A program made the translations under genes and the position numbers. From JAJDXW01 sp965214795 (GTDB lineage Bacteria > Pseudomonadota > Gammaproteobacteria > HK1): 64,000 nucleotides of DNA. Below, piece by piece: positions 1 through 8,318 of this stretch; within the stretch, counting starts at the first letter, position 1; each line of letters begins with the position of its first letter. The stretch lies in NCBI GenBank assembly GCA_965214795.1, contig OZ243976.1, positions 2,790,001-2,854,000 on the forward strand, read 5' to 3'. Below the pieces are notes generated by a model that saw only the letters and a program-made list of their open reading frames with translations, made no database searches and was not told where the DNA came from.

Positions 1-120
1 CTCGCCCGCGGATTCAACCGGGTGGTGGTCATGCAGTCGGGCCGGGTGGCGGAGTCCGGCACGTTCGAGGAGCTCGACCGGGAGGGGAGCGCGCTCCGCG
101 ACCTGCTGGCGGCCGGCTGA
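1..120 (+). CDS. ABC transporter ATP-binding subunit, C-terminal end (partial)
   Basis: Only the last 39 codons are in the window. The tail contains VVVMQSGRVAESGTFEEL, the typical ending of an ABC nucleotide-binding domain just after the H-loop (visible pattern: hydrophobic strand, then G-R-V-x-E-x-G-T-x-x-E-L). Walker A, Walker B and the signature motif lie upstream of the window, so the substrate and the half- or full-transporter type cannot be told. The stop is TGA. A cyclic-nucleotide-binding gene follows on the same strand after about 157 bp and may be co-transcribed with it. Confidence 0.7.
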   Translation, partial: LARGFNRVVVMQSGRVAESGTFEELDREGSALRDLLAAG

Positions 121-277
121 CGGCCGAAGTGGCGGCCCGAACGGGGATGAACGGCGGGTGGGGCCGACCGGCGGTCCGCGACGTGCCGGCGGCCGGAGCA
201 TTGCCGTGCGTTCCGGCGCCGCAGCGTGAAATGGTCCTGAGCCGCGGCGGGCAACGGGTGCGCGGAGGGGAGAAGGC

Positions 278-733
278 ATGAGCCTGAACGAAGAGGTTGA
301 AGTCCTGCGGCGGGTGCCGCTCTTCGCCCGGATCGATCCGGCGAAGCTCAAGCTGCTCGCGTTCACGAGCGAGCGGCTCGTCTATCCGGCCGGCTCGGAG
401 CTCTTCCACCAGGGCGATGCGGGCGATGCGGCCTACATCCTCCTCGACGGGGAGGCGGACATCCTGGTGGACACGCCCGAGGGGGAGATCGTCGTCGCGG
501 AAGCCCGCCGCCACGAGTTCGTCGGCGAGATCGCGATCCTCATCGACATCCCGCGCACCGCGACCGTGCGGGCGCGGACCGAGCTCTCGACCCTGGTGGT
601 GACCAAGGAGACGTTTCTCGGGATGGCGTCCGAGTTTCCGGACCTCGCCATCGAGATCATGCGTGAGCTGGCGCAGCGACTCGTCGACACCACCGAGCAG
701 CTGACCGCGGCGCGGGCGGGCGCCCGCGGCTGA
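278..733 (+). CDS. Cyclic nucleotide-binding domain protein
   Basis: A 151-residue single-domain protein. Residues about 15-130 form a Crp-like cNMP-binding fold. The phosphate-binding cassette is visible as VGEIAILIDIPRTATVRA, with the Arg and Thr expected to contact the cyclic phosphate. There is no helix-turn-helix after the C-helix (the end is RELAQRLVDTTEQL), so it is not a transcription factor by itself. It more likely acts as a stand-alone regulator or as a partner of the preceding ABC transporter. A GGAGGGGAGA purine stretch just before the ATG supports this start. The real ligand (cAMP, cGMP or none) cannot be told from sequence. Confidence 0.8.
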   Translation: MSLNEEVEVLRRVPLFARIDPAKLKLLAFTSERLVYPAGSELFHQGDAGDAAYILLDGEADILVDTPEGEIVVAEARRHEFVGEIAILIDIPRTATVRARTELSTLVVTKETFLGMASEFPDLAIEIMRELAQRLVDTTEQLTAARAGARG

Positions 734-809
734 GCCGGGCCTCGCGGCCGGGGGAGGGCGAGGCGGGGCGCGGGCGCGAAGGGCCGGGAAACGGAGTGGC
801 CGGCCGGTG

Positions 810-869
810 CCCGGTCAGGTGATCCCCGGTCAGGTGACTCCCGGGGAGGTGACCCTCGGTCAGGTGACC
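810..869. repeat. 15-bp tandem repeat, four units, at the 3' end of the DapA-family gene
   Basis: Four imperfect 15-bp units with consensus CCCGGTCAGGTGACC run end to end from 810 to 869. The minus-strand DapA-family gene ends inside the last unit: its TGA comes from the repeat itself. The period is a multiple of three, so slippage would keep frame in any reading frame through it. Confidence 0.75.
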
Positions 870-1804
870 CTCGGGCCGGCGCGGACGGCCTCGAGCGCGC
901 CCCGCAGGCGTGCGTGCTCCTCCGCCGGGGTCGCCGCCGCGGGCGGGAGCATGCGAGCGCTCGGGAAGCGGCCGAGCATTGCGAGGCAGGTCTTGAGCCG
1001 GGCGGTCGCCCGGCCGCCGGGGGCGATCCGGTAGACGGCGCGGGCGAGGGGATAGATCCGTTCGTGGCAGGCGCGCGCCTCGCCCAGCCGGCCGCCCCGG
1101 ACCGCGTCGAAGAGCGCGACGATCGGCTCCGGGATCACCGCCGCAAGGCTCACCAGGCTCCCTTCGCTGCCGACGACCCAGCTCGTGAAGAGGTGCTCGT
1201 CGCCCGACCCCATGACCGCCACCCGGGGCGCGGCGTCGCGGATGAGCCGCCGGTTCTCCTCGTACGCCGCGACCTCCCAGCTTCCCTCCTTGATGGCGAC
1301 CACCCGGGGCAGCCGGACGAGCCGCTCCAGCGTGGACCGACGGTACGCGAGCCCGCCCGCGCCCACCGCGGCCTGGAAGAGCATGAGGGGCGCGCGGGTG
1401 GCGTCGAGCACCCGGCGGTGGTGTTCGACCACCCCCTCCTCGTCCTGGTGGAGCGCCCATCCGTTCGGCGGAAACACCATGATCGCGTCGGCCCCGGCCG
1501 CCTCGAGGGCGCGGGCGTGCCGGGCCGCCTCGACGCTGTTCTCGCAGTTCACCCCGGCGACGAGGAGAGAGCGATCGCCGACCGCCTCCGCGGCCGTCGC
1601 CACCACCCGCTCCTGATCGGGAAGGGCCATGGTCGCGTTCTCCCCGGCATGGCCGTTGAGCAGAAATCCGGTGAGGCCCCCGACCCCGGCGAGCCGTTCG
1701 AGGTGGGTGGCGAGGACCGGCTCGTCGGGGGCGAGGTCGTCGCGAAGGGGGCAGGGAGTGGCGGCGTAGATGCCGTGGAACGGTTCGGGGCCGTCGGGGA
1801 TCAC
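860..1804 (-). CDS. DapA/dihydrodipicolinate synthase family lyase or deaminase
   Basis: A 314-residue class I aldolase-type TIM barrel. The Schiff-base lysine is visible in VVAIKEGSW (Lys172), and GFLLNGHAGEN near residue 50 is the usual substrate-carboxylate loop. The position of the catalytic Tyr in true DapA reads Phe (LMLFQ), so the reaction is probably not lysine-pathway DapA. The GTG start overlaps the stop of the upstream FAD oxidoreductase by four bases (GTGA), so the two are translationally coupled. In hydroxyproline catabolism a DapA-family deaminase acts after a multi-subunit dehydrogenase. The neighbouring genes fit that, but a different keto-acid lyase is possible. The 3' end runs into a 15-bp tandem repeat. 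Confidence 0.8.
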   Translation of the reverse strand: MIPDGPEPFHGIYAATPCPLRDDLAPDEPVLATHLERLAGVGGLTGFLLNGHAGENATMALPDQERVVATAAEAVGDRSLLVAGVNCENSVEAARHARALEAAGADAIMVFPPNGWALHQDEEGVVEHHRRVLDATRAPLMLFQAAVGAGGLAYRRSTLERLVRLPRVVAIKEGSWEVAAYEENRRLIRDAAPRVAVMGSGDEHLFTSWVVGSEGSLVSLAAVIPEPIVALFDAVRGGRLGEARACHERIYPLARAVYRIAPGGRATARLKTCLAMLGRFPSARMLPPAAATPAEEHARLRGALEAVRAGPRVT

Positions 1805-2979
1805 GTCTTGCTGCCTCGGTCCGGTCGCTCGATGAGCCGATCGGGAGGAAAGAGCGGCATGGCCGGCTCTCGTCCCAGGATGCGGTCGGCGAGGAGTTTC
1901 GCGATCCAGGGCCCGCTCGTAAAGCCGGAATGGACGCTCCCGCACACGAAGGCGTCCGGGTGGCCGGGGAGGGGGCCGACGGCGGGGAGCGCGTCCCCGG
2001 TCTCCGCCTCGAGCCCCGCCCAGGCGCGGACGAGGCGGGCTCCGCGCAAGGCCGGCACCGCGTGGCAGGCGAGGCGCAGGTTGCCGGCGAGCCGCCCGGG
2101 GAGGAGGGCGGCGCCCCCTCGTTCGAGATCTCCCGCCGCCTGCCACCCGCCCCCGACGACCGCGGTCCCGTTCCCGAACTGCTTGAGGGAGAGCAGCCCG
2201 CTCGCGACGCCGACGACGGTCCGCATCACGGGCGCGAGGCGCTCGGTCACCGCGAGCTGGTTGACGAGCGCCCGGATGGGGAGGCGGATGCCGAGCCAGG
2301 CGCTCATCTCCCCGAGCCATGCGCCGCCCGCGAGCACGAGACGGCTCGCCCGGAGCGGCGGACGGTTCGCGAGGTGGAGGACGTACCCTCGGCCGGCCGG
2401 CTCGGCGCCGGTGGCGAGGGTGTGCTCGAAGAGCCGGGTCCCCGCCTCGCCGAGGGCGCGGCGAAACGCGACGCCGGTGAGGTACGCGCTCGCGAAGCCG
2501 TCGATGGGGCAGTGGCTCGCGAGGATCGGCCATCGCGAGAGGCCGGGCTCGATCCGGCGGGCGGCGTCGAGGCCGAGGAGCCGGATCGGTGCTCCCGCCC
2601 GGCGCCGGGCCTCCGCCCGCTCCTCGAGCATGGCGGCCTCGCGCTCGGTGAACGCGAGCGACAGCCCGGGGCAGAGCGTCACCCCCACGTCGTGGCCGAG
2701 CCACTCCCCGGCGGACGCCCACATCCGGTGGGCCGCGAGCGCGTAGGGGATGAGCGCGGCGCGCGTCATCTGCATCGTGAGGGTGCCGGCATTGGTGCCG
2801 GAGGCTTCCCGGCAGAGGCCGCCGCGCTCGACGAGGGCCACCCGCATGCCGCTCCGGGAGAGGAAGAGGGCTACCGCCGAGCCGTGAAGCCCGCCCCCCA
2901 CCACCAACGCATCGAAGGAGGGATGCGGCCGGGAAGCGGGCGAGGGCACGGAATCGGGAGGGGGCGCAGGGAATGACAT
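1801..2979 (-). CDS. FAD-dependent amino-acid oxidoreductase (DAO family)
   Basis: A 392-residue protein with an N-terminal Rossmann motif, ALVVGGGLHGSAVAL (about residues 24-38), followed by the acidic residue of the FAD-ribose site in ALVERGG. The C-terminal half has the DAO-family ending (ALPAVGPLPGHPDAFVCG). Related proteins are the beta subunits of heterotrimeric D-hydroxyproline, opine or sarcosine-type dehydrogenases. The ATG at 2979 gives the usual short lead before the Rossmann fold; an ATG about 74 bp upstream (MAIKDI) is possible but less likely. It probably works with the two Fe-S/FAD subunits encoded at 3749-5636, although a small unrelated gene and AT-rich DNA now lie between them. 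Confidence 0.82.
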   Translation of the reverse strand: MSFPAPPPDSVPSPASRPHPSFDALVVGGGLHGSAVALFLSRSGMRVALVERGGLCREASGTNAGTLTMQMTRAALIPYALAAHRMWASAGEWLGHDVGVTLCPGLSLAFTEREAAMLEERAEARRRAGAPIRLLGLDAARRIEPGLSRWPILASHCPIDGFASAYLTGVAFRRALGEAGTRLFEHTLATGAEPAGRGYVLHLANRPPLRASRLVLAGGAWLGEMSAWLGIRLPIRALVNQLAVTERLAPVMRTVVGVASGLLSLKQFGNGTAVVGGGWQAAGDLERGGAALLPGRLAGNLRLACHAVPALRGARLVRAWAGLEAETGDALPAVGPLPGHPDAFVCGSVHSGFTSGPWIAKLLADRILGREPAMPLFPPDRLIERPDRGSKT

Positions 2980-3099
2980 GAAGGGGGAGGCGTGGAACCG
3001 GACCGGGTTTGCGCGAATGTCGGGACCGATCGGTTCCCGGATGTCCTTGATGGCCATCGGACGGCGTAGCTCGTTGATGCGGAATCTCTTTCTTCGGTT

Positions 3100-3200
3100 G
3101 ACGACGATTGCGGGCGAAGAGAACCGTGATCGACAAAACCCATTGAATTCATTGGATACGGTCGAGAGATTAGAGATAAGAGAGTAGATCAGCCTTGGCG
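3100..3200 (-). promoter_or_regulatory. AT-rich promoter region of the FAD oxidoreductase/DapA-family pair
   Basis: This stretch is clearly richer in A+T than its surroundings and lies 120-220 bp upstream of the FAD oxidoreductase start. It contains an imperfect inverted repeat, CCCATTGAATTCATTGG, centred on GAATTC at about 3139-3155, a plausible operator. No confident -35/-10 pair could be assigned, so the promoter call rests on composition and position. Confidence 0.35.
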
Positions 3201-3263
3201 CGAATGCAGCCGGTGCTCGGCCGTGCACGGGCGCGACGGGGCGCGGAGCGCAGGGGAGGGCGG

Positions 3264-3545
3264 CTACCTGGCGGCCGGGGCGGTGCGGGCGATGAGTGCC
3301 TGCAACGCGGTCATGGTTTCGGTATGGCGCTGGTCGGCCGTGTGCAGCGTTTCGGCATGACGCCGGCGGGAGTCGGCATCGCGCTGCTGCGCATCGCGCT
3401 GTGCCTGCGCATCGCGCTGCTGCATGGCACGGTCGCGGGCGGCGCTGGCGCGGTTCATGGCGCGGATGCCGTACCAGACGATTCCGATCTGCCCGAGTCC
3501 GATTCCGAGGCTGATGGCGAGGGAGGCGATTTCGTACTCGGTCAT
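3264..3545 (-). CDS. Small membrane-anchored coiled-coil protein
   Basis: A 93-residue protein of unknown function. It starts MTEYEIASLA, has one transmembrane helix (about residues 6-27, rich in I, G and L), then a charged helical tail with repeated RDAQ/RDAQQRDA units that should form a coiled coil. There is no catalytic motif. The same architecture (one N-terminal helix plus a heptad-like tail) occurs twice more in this window at 37747-38274, where it lies among replication-gene remnants. Its location between subunits of an oxidative enzyme system is odd and suggests insertion. An AT-rich stretch upstream (3560-3640) probably holds its promoter. Confidence 0.6.
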   Translation of the reverse strand: MTEYEIASLAISLGIGLGQIGIVWYGIRAMNRASAARDRAMQQRDAQAQRDAQQRDADSRRRHAETLHTADQRHTETMTALQALIARTAPAAR

Positions 3546-3748
3546 GGGTGGCTCCGTAGGTGGTGACTGGCCGATAGGGAATTTCAGTGGAATCTCTCCC
3601 AAGAATATCGAAAAAATGAATTAATCGGTTCATGTGCGTCAATCATCCCGACCTTGGTCCCGTCTTGCCCCGTTCTTCCCCCCGTTCTTCCCATGGTGCG
3701 GGGAGTTCTTCGGAAAAATTTTCCGCGGCGAAGACCCCTCGGTCCGGC

Positions 3749-5329
3749 TCAGAGGGGAGCCGGCGGCGGGATCGGGATGTCGCCGTACTCGAACCGGCCG
3801 GCGAGATCGTCCATCGACACCGGACGCAGGGGCGCCCGGCCGGTCCACTGTCCGGCGGCCCGCCGCCCCTCGTCGGGATCGCTCGCGATGCGGGCGGCGA
3901 GGATCTCCGCCACCACGTCTTCACAGACCCGCCCCTGGCAAGGACCCATCCCGCAGCGGGTGAAATGCTTGAGCTGGTTGATGTCGGCCGCGCCCTGGGT
4001 CACCGCGTCCTCGATTTCCCGCCGGGTGACGTCCTCGCAACGGCAGACGACGGTGTCGCCGGGTATCGCGTCCACCATCGCCGGCCGAAGGGCGGTGAGC
4101 CCGCTCATTGCCGCCCCGAAGCGGGCCGCCCGGGCATGGGCGCGGCGGAGGGGGCGCGCGTGTGCCACGGCGGCCCCCGGTGGGAGCCGCCCCGCGTCGA
4201 GAGCGGCGGCGGTTCCGGCGATCCGGCCCGATTCCACCGCGGCCGCCGCCCCGTACACCCCCGCGCCGTCACCCGCAACGTAGCAGCCGACGAGGCTCGT
4301 CCGCCCCCATTCGTCCGTCACCGGCCGCCAACCGCCCTCCGCCCGCGAGAACCGGTGCCGGAGGCGGAGCAGGCGTCCGATCTCCGTCGCCGGCGCGAGT
4401 CCGTGACCGACCGCGAGTGCGTCGGCCGCGATCCGCCGCCCCGTCTCGCCACCCGACTCACCGCCCGGTCCGCCGCGCCAGCCCCCGCCCGGACCGATCG
4501 GAGCGACGGTGACCGACTCGAGCTCCCGGCGGCCCGTGGCGGCGCGAATCGAGTGACGAAAGAGGATGGGGATCCGTGCGCCGGCGATCCGTGCGAGCCA
4601 GCCGGCTCCGCGCGCGAGAAGATGCGGCATCGTGCCCAGCCGGGGCAGGGCGCGGAGCCATTCGGCGGGGCCGTCGAGATCGACGGCGGCGACGACGGTG
4701 CCCCCCGCCTTGCCGATCGCGGCCGCGACGGCCGGAACGAGGGGGCCGGCTCCCGCCACCACCACCCGGCGCCCGGGGAGGACGCGTTGCGACTTGATGA
4801 GGACGGTGGCCGCTCCGAGCCCGATGACGCCGGGCAGCGTCCACCCGGGGAACGGCACCACCCGCTCGAGGGCGCCGGGGGCGAGCACGAGCGAGTCCGC
4901 GAAGATCGGCCGGATACCTTCCGGCCCGGTCGTGTCGAGGCGGAAGCGGGCGGTGTTCTCCACGGAGAAACCGGCCTCTTCCTCCATCCGGATGGAGTCG
5001 GTCAAGGGGCACGGGGTGTCCGGGAGTGCGGAACCGGGTACCGTGAGCGCGGACCGCGCGAGCACCGACCAGACCCGCTCGTTCGACCGTACTTCGACCG
5101 GGCTCGCGCCGAGCCGGCCCCGCAGGGCGTCCCCGGCGTCGGTGTCGGCTCCGCCGGCGCCTGCCGGAAAGGCGGCGGGAGCGGCCCGCCAGACCTGCCC
5201 GCCGGCGGCGGGAAGCTCGTCGAGCAACACCACGTCGAGGCCGTGCCCCGCTGCGGTGACCGCCGCCTCGACCCCGGCCGGCCCGGCTCCTACCACCGCG
5301 AGATCGGCTCCCCGGGCAGGCTCGGTCAC
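3749..5329 (-). CDS. FAD/NAD(P)-binding dehydrogenase alpha subunit with C-terminal [2Fe-2S] domain (HcnB/OoxA-like)
   Basis: A 526-residue protein. The first dinucleotide motif VVGAGPAG is at residues 12-19, and a second one, VVVAGAGP, is near residue 195. The C-terminal part has a bacterioferritin-ferredoxin-like Cys set: C429 and C431 (CRCED), then C459 and C464 (CGMGPC). This is the architecture of HcnB, opine oxidase subunit A and D-hydroxyproline dehydrogenase alpha subunits. It lies 13 bp after the small ferredoxin-like gene, so the two form one unit. A separate FAD oxidoreductase encoded further downstream on the same strand is the likely third subunit. The substrate is inferred only from context. 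Confidence 0.85.
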   Translation of the reverse strand: MTEPARGADLAVVGAGPAGVEAAVTAAGHGLDVVLLDELPAAGGQVWRAAPAAFPAGAGGADTDAGDALRGRLGASPVEVRSNERVWSVLARSALTVPGSALPDTPCPLTDSIRMEEEAGFSVENTARFRLDTTGPEGIRPIFADSLVLAPGALERVVPFPGWTLPGVIGLGAATVLIKSQRVLPGRRVVVAGAGPLVPAVAAAIGKAGGTVVAAVDLDGPAEWLRALPRLGTMPHLLARGAGWLARIAGARIPILFRHSIRAATGRRELESVTVAPIGPGGGWRGGPGGESGGETGRRIAADALAVGHGLAPATEIGRLLRLRHRFSRAEGGWRPVTDEWGRTSLVGCYVAGDGAGVYGAAAAVESGRIAGTAAALDAGRLPPGAAVAHARPLRRAHARAARFGAAMSGLTALRPAMVDAIPGDTVVCRCEDVTRREIEDAVTQGAADINQLKHFTRCGMGPCQGRVCEDVVAEILAARIASDPDEGRRAAGQWTGRAPLRPVSMDDLAGRFEYGDIPIPPPAPL

Positions 5330-5342
5330 CGGGCAGGTACCG

Positions 5343-5636
5343 CTATCGGGAAGGGTCCGCGGCGCCCCGGCACTCCACCACCAAGCCCTCGCGGACCTCG
5401 ACCATGCAAGCCGGTTCCGGGCGCCCGCCGATGTGGATCGTGCACTCCTGGCAGGCGCCCATCAGGCAGAACGCGCCGCGCGATCCGCCCGTGCCGGGGC
5501 TTCTCCGGAGCTGCCGCCGGCCGTGCGCGAGGAGCGCGACGGCCACCGTCTCGCCGGCGAAGCACGGGATGCGCTCGCCGTCCACGAGGATGGCAAGGGG
5601 AGAGCCCCGTGGTCCGACGCGAAGGGACGATCCCAC
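5343..5636 (-). CDS. [2Fe-2S] ferredoxin-like subunit (HcnA/OoxC-like)
   Basis: A 97-residue beta-grasp protein with plant-type ferredoxin cysteines C57, C62, C65 and C77 (C-x4-C-x2-C-x11-C; visible as CLMGACQEC and then ACMVE). Such short proteins are the gamma subunits of HcnABC, opine oxidase and hydroxyproline dehydrogenase complexes and pass electrons between flavins or to quinone. The start is GTG at 5636. The gene is first in the minus-strand pair with the 526-residue alpha subunit. Confidence 0.82.
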   Translation of the reverse strand: MGSSLRVGPRGSPLAILVDGERIPCFAGETVAVALLAHGRRQLRRSPGTGGSRGAFCLMGACQECTIHIGGRPEPACMVEVREGLVVECRGAADPSR

Positions 5637-5676
5637 CTGCCGGGCTCAGGTTCGAGGGTGGACCCGGGCTTCCGCC

Positions 5677-6159
5677 TCAGTGCCGGTGCCCACCCCGCTC
5701 GTGGACGTGGCCATGGGCGATCTCCTCTCGGTCGGCCGCCCGAATATCGACGATCTCCACGTCGGCATGGACCGTGATTCCGGCCAGCGGGTGGTTCGTG
5801 TCGACGTCGACCACGCTCGACCCGACCTTGAGGACGGTCGCCGCGTGGCCGCCCTGGCGCGTCCTGACGTAAACCGCCATGCCGGGCGCAAGCCGCCTGG
5901 GGCCGATGACGTATTTCTTCGACACGCGCCGAGCCGATCCCGGGAGGCGCGGCCCGAACGCCTCCTCGGGCTTGAGCACGAGCCGGAACCGCTCCCCGGC
6001 CGGACGGCCGGCGAGCGCCCGGTCGATCCCGGGCAGCACGCCCCCGTGGCCGTACAGGATGGTGAGCGGCTCGCCGTCGCGGGTGGAGCCGAGCCGGGCG
6101 CCGGAGGGGTCGGTCAAGTCGTAGTGAAGACGGACCACGTGGTCGCGCGCGACGATCAT
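5677..6159 (-). CDS. slyD: FKBP-type peptidyl-prolyl isomerase, SlyD-like
   Basis: A 160-residue protein. The N-terminal FKBP half begins VVRLHYDLTDPSGARL, contains LYGHGGVLPGID (the usual loop before the IF insert), and an insert-in-flap chaperone domain covers about residues 65-130 (VVDVDTNHPLAGITV is a SlyD hallmark). The C-terminus is short and His-rich (HGHVHERGGHRH), which suggests metal binding, as in SlyD, although it lacks the long Cys/His tail of E. coli SlyD. An ATG 18 bp upstream would give six more residues. The protein is probably a cytoplasmic folding helper and possible nickel handler. It is separated from the Fe-S subunit gene by about 40 bp on the same strand. Confidence 0.85.
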   Translation of the reverse strand: MIVARDHVVRLHYDLTDPSGARLGSTRDGEPLTILYGHGGVLPGIDRALAGRPAGERFRLVLKPEEAFGPRLPGSARRVSKKYVIGPRRLAPGMAVYVRTRQGGHAATVLKVGSSVVDVDTNHPLAGITVHADVEIVDIRAADREEIAHGHVHERGGHRH

Positions 6160-6177
6160 TTCCGGAACGGCTCCCAT

Positions 6178-6720
6178 CGGTTCGATACACCGCGCATGAT
6201 GCCGGTCGTGTGCCCCTTGCGCCACTTCCCGGCCGCATCCACGTCCGGCGGCTTCCGCCGCGCGGGAGGCCCGGCCGACCGCCTTCCCGCAGGCCGCGGG
6301 TCGAAAACCCGGCTCATCCGAAGGCGCCCCGACGCCGACCGGTCGACAAGGACGATACGTGCGCCGCTCATCGAGGCCACAGGGGCTCGCGCCCCTCGCC
6401 AACAGGCCGGATATACGGCAGCAATCCTGTTCCCGCCATCGCCGAGCGACACCTTGCGATACGGGAGAAGACCATACACGGATCGGCGCAGCGTAGTCCG
6501 ACCTGCGGCCTGGGGGATACCGGAGCGATGCGGTGAGCGCCGACACCGTAGCGTGAAACGACCCTGGGGTGTCTCCGGGAACGTGATCCGGGCGCCGGGA
6601 GGCTGCTACCCTCGGTGCCCGATTGAAGCCCGGAACGAGCGGGCCCATGATCCCGGATCGTCATCCGGGAGGCATGGCGCGGGACGATCGCGCCGATCGC
6701 GCATGTTCGAGGAGGTAGCC
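6178..6720. other. Intergenic region between slyD and ppk2
   Basis: About 540 bp between two divergently transcribed genes. Open frames exist on both strands, but none has a recognisable domain or a ribosome site. The right end carries the ppk2 Shine-Dalgarno. Promoters for both neighbours must lie here, but no clear consensus boxes are visible. Confidence 0.4.
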
Positions 6721-7611
6721 GTGGGCAAGCCCAGGAAGGTGGATCGGTCGAAGGGCGGCGCCGCGAGGGCCCGGCGCGACACGGCCGGCGCTCCGTTGGA
6801 AATCTCCAATTCGGAGTATCAGAAGGAGCTGTTCAGGCTCCAGATCGAGCTGGTGACGATGGTCGAATGGATCAAGCACGCCGGGCTCAAGGTCGTGGTC
6901 CTCTTCGAGGGCCGCGATGCGGCGGGGAAGGGCGGGGTCATCAAGCGTATCACCCAGCACCTGAGCCCGCGCATCTGTCGGGTCGCCGCGTTGCCCGCAC
7001 CGACCGAGCGCGAGCGGACCCAGTGGTACTTTCAGCGGTACGCGGCCCATCTGCCCGCGGCGGGCGAAATGGTCCTGTTCGACCGGAGTTGGTACAACCG
7101 GGCCGGGGTCGAGCGGGTGATGGGCTATTGCACCGAGGAGGAGCATCGCGAGTTCCTGCGCTCGTGCCCGGAATTCGAGCGCATGCTCGTGCGCTCCGGC
7201 ATCCAGCTCGTCAAGTACTGGTTCTCGGTCTCCGATGAAGAGCAGGAGCGCCGGTTCCAGAACCGCCTGGAGCAGCCGCACAAGCGCTGGAAGCTGAGCC
7301 CGATGGATCTGGAGTCGCGGCGGCGCTGGGTCGATTACTCCAGGGCCAAGGACGAGATGTTCGCCCATACCGACATCAAGCAGGCGCCGTGGTACGTCGT
7401 CGATGCGGACGCGAAGAAGCACGCGCGGCTGAATTGCATGCGCCACCTGCTGAGCCTGGTGCCCTATGAGGATCTGACCCCGGAGCCGATCGAGCTTCCG
7501 CGTCGCACCGACGCCGGGCCGTACGTGCGCCCCCCGATCAGCGACCAGACGTTCGTCCCCGCCGCGTACCCGGGTGGTGGGAAAGGTTCCGGCCCCGCCC
7601 GCGGCCCCTGA
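6721..7611 (+). CDS. ppk2: Polyphosphate kinase 2
   Basis: A 296-residue PPK2 with a single kinase domain. Walker A is FEGRDAAGKGG (about residues 62-72), followed by a lid and the Walker B segment MVLFDRSWYNRAGVERVMG with Asp121. The family hallmark IKYWFSVSDEEQERR appears here as VKYWFSVSDEEQE. PPK2 enzymes phosphorylate nucleotides from polyphosphate; the length fits single-domain classes I or III that make GTP/ATP from NDPs. I chose GTG at 6721 because a strong GAGGAGG lies 5-11 bases upstream. An ATG at 6703 would overlap that site. No PPK1 or PPX is nearby. Confidence 0.92.
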   Translation: MGKPRKVDRSKGGAARARRDTAGAPLEISNSEYQKELFRLQIELVTMVEWIKHAGLKVVVLFEGRDAAGKGGVIKRITQHLSPRICRVAALPAPTERERTQWYFQRYAAHLPAAGEMVLFDRSWYNRAGVERVMGYCTEEEHREFLRSCPEFERMLVRSGIQLVKYWFSVSDEEQERRFQNRLEQPHKRWKLSPMDLESRRRWVDYSRAKDEMFAHTDIKQAPWYVVDADAKKHARLNCMRHLLSLVPYEDLTPEPIELPRRTDAGPYVRPPISDQTFVPAAYPGGGKGSGPARGP

Positions 7612-7850
7612 ATCCGGCCCGTGCCGTCCGTCCGCTCGTTCGGATGTTGCCGATGCCCGCGTCCGAGCCGACGCGGAGCGCAGCCCGACACCGGAACGGG
7701 TCCATGGGCCCTCGGCACCCGGAACCCGGGCCATTCCACGCCGGCCGGAAACAGGCAGCCCTCGCCCTCTCCGCCAATGTGACCGAGACCGAGACCCGCC
7801 GAACCGCCAGGTGGCGGCGATTATGTGCAACGCCGGCATCGAAGGCTCGG

Positions 7851-8105
7851 CCCGAAAAAATCCCCGACTTTCGTCGCGAGGGGGCCAAGATGCCCCACGA
7901 TCTCCCCACGATCTCCCCACGATCTCCCCACGATCTCATGGAGGAACGGGCCGCCCGGACCGAAAGAGCGCGTGCGCGCGGCTGAAGGCGTAGTCGATAC
8001 CAGCTTGACACTGGCGCGTGCGCGCGGTCGAAGCGGCTTGCGGGAGTACGTCCCGCGACCGTGAGCGGATTAGCGGTCGCAGCGGGAAGCCGGTGATTTT
8101 TTCGG
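7851..8105 (+). repeat. Family 1 MITE-like element, copy A
   Basis: About 255 bp, bounded by inverted ends: CCGAAAAAATCCCCGACTT at left and GCCGGTGATTTTTTCGG at right. Inside are about four units of an 11-bp repeat (ACGATCTCCCC), a GC-rich conserved core and a hairpin GCGGGAGTACGTCCCGC. Four related copies lie at 11186, 32993, 53977 and 58736, all in the opposite orientation. No gene with the element's own codon pattern is seen. It looks like a non-autonomous mobile element. Confidence 0.75.
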
Positions 8106-8129
8106 ACCGGCGGCGGGCCCCGGGACCTC

Positions 8130-8282
8130 CGGCACCGCCGCGGCGTCGCCACGGTCACCGCCGGCGTCCCGCTCCCCACGGTCGCCGCCGTCCCGGGACA
8201 CGCGTCGCCCACGACGGCCGCGATCCACACCACCGCGATCGGTGCCGAGGCCCGCGAACTCGTCAGCCGCGCGTGGATGTAG
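8130..8282 (+). pseudogene. Tyrosine integrase C-terminal remnant, catalytic Tyr replaced by His
   Basis: Fifty codons encode the end of a phage-type tyrosine recombinase. VTAGVPLPTVAAVPGHASP matches the box II region (normally ...VLGHASxTTT), followed by AAIHTTAIGAEARELVSR, where integrases have AIYTTAIG. The catalytic Tyr is therefore His, and everything upstream is missing. The fragment abuts a MITE-like element on the left and a Uma2 gene on the right. A matching tail (GAEARELVSRVW) precedes the second Uma2 gene near 18760, so the integrase-end/Uma2 block exists twice. Confidence 0.7.
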
Positions 8283-8318
8283 GATCCGGACCCGGAGATC
8301 CGGAACAGGAGTCTCGAC

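Noticed and set aside
7890..7940. 11-bp tandem unit considered as CRISPR array.
   Set aside because: Units are contiguous with no spacers and lie inside a mobile element; no cas genes.
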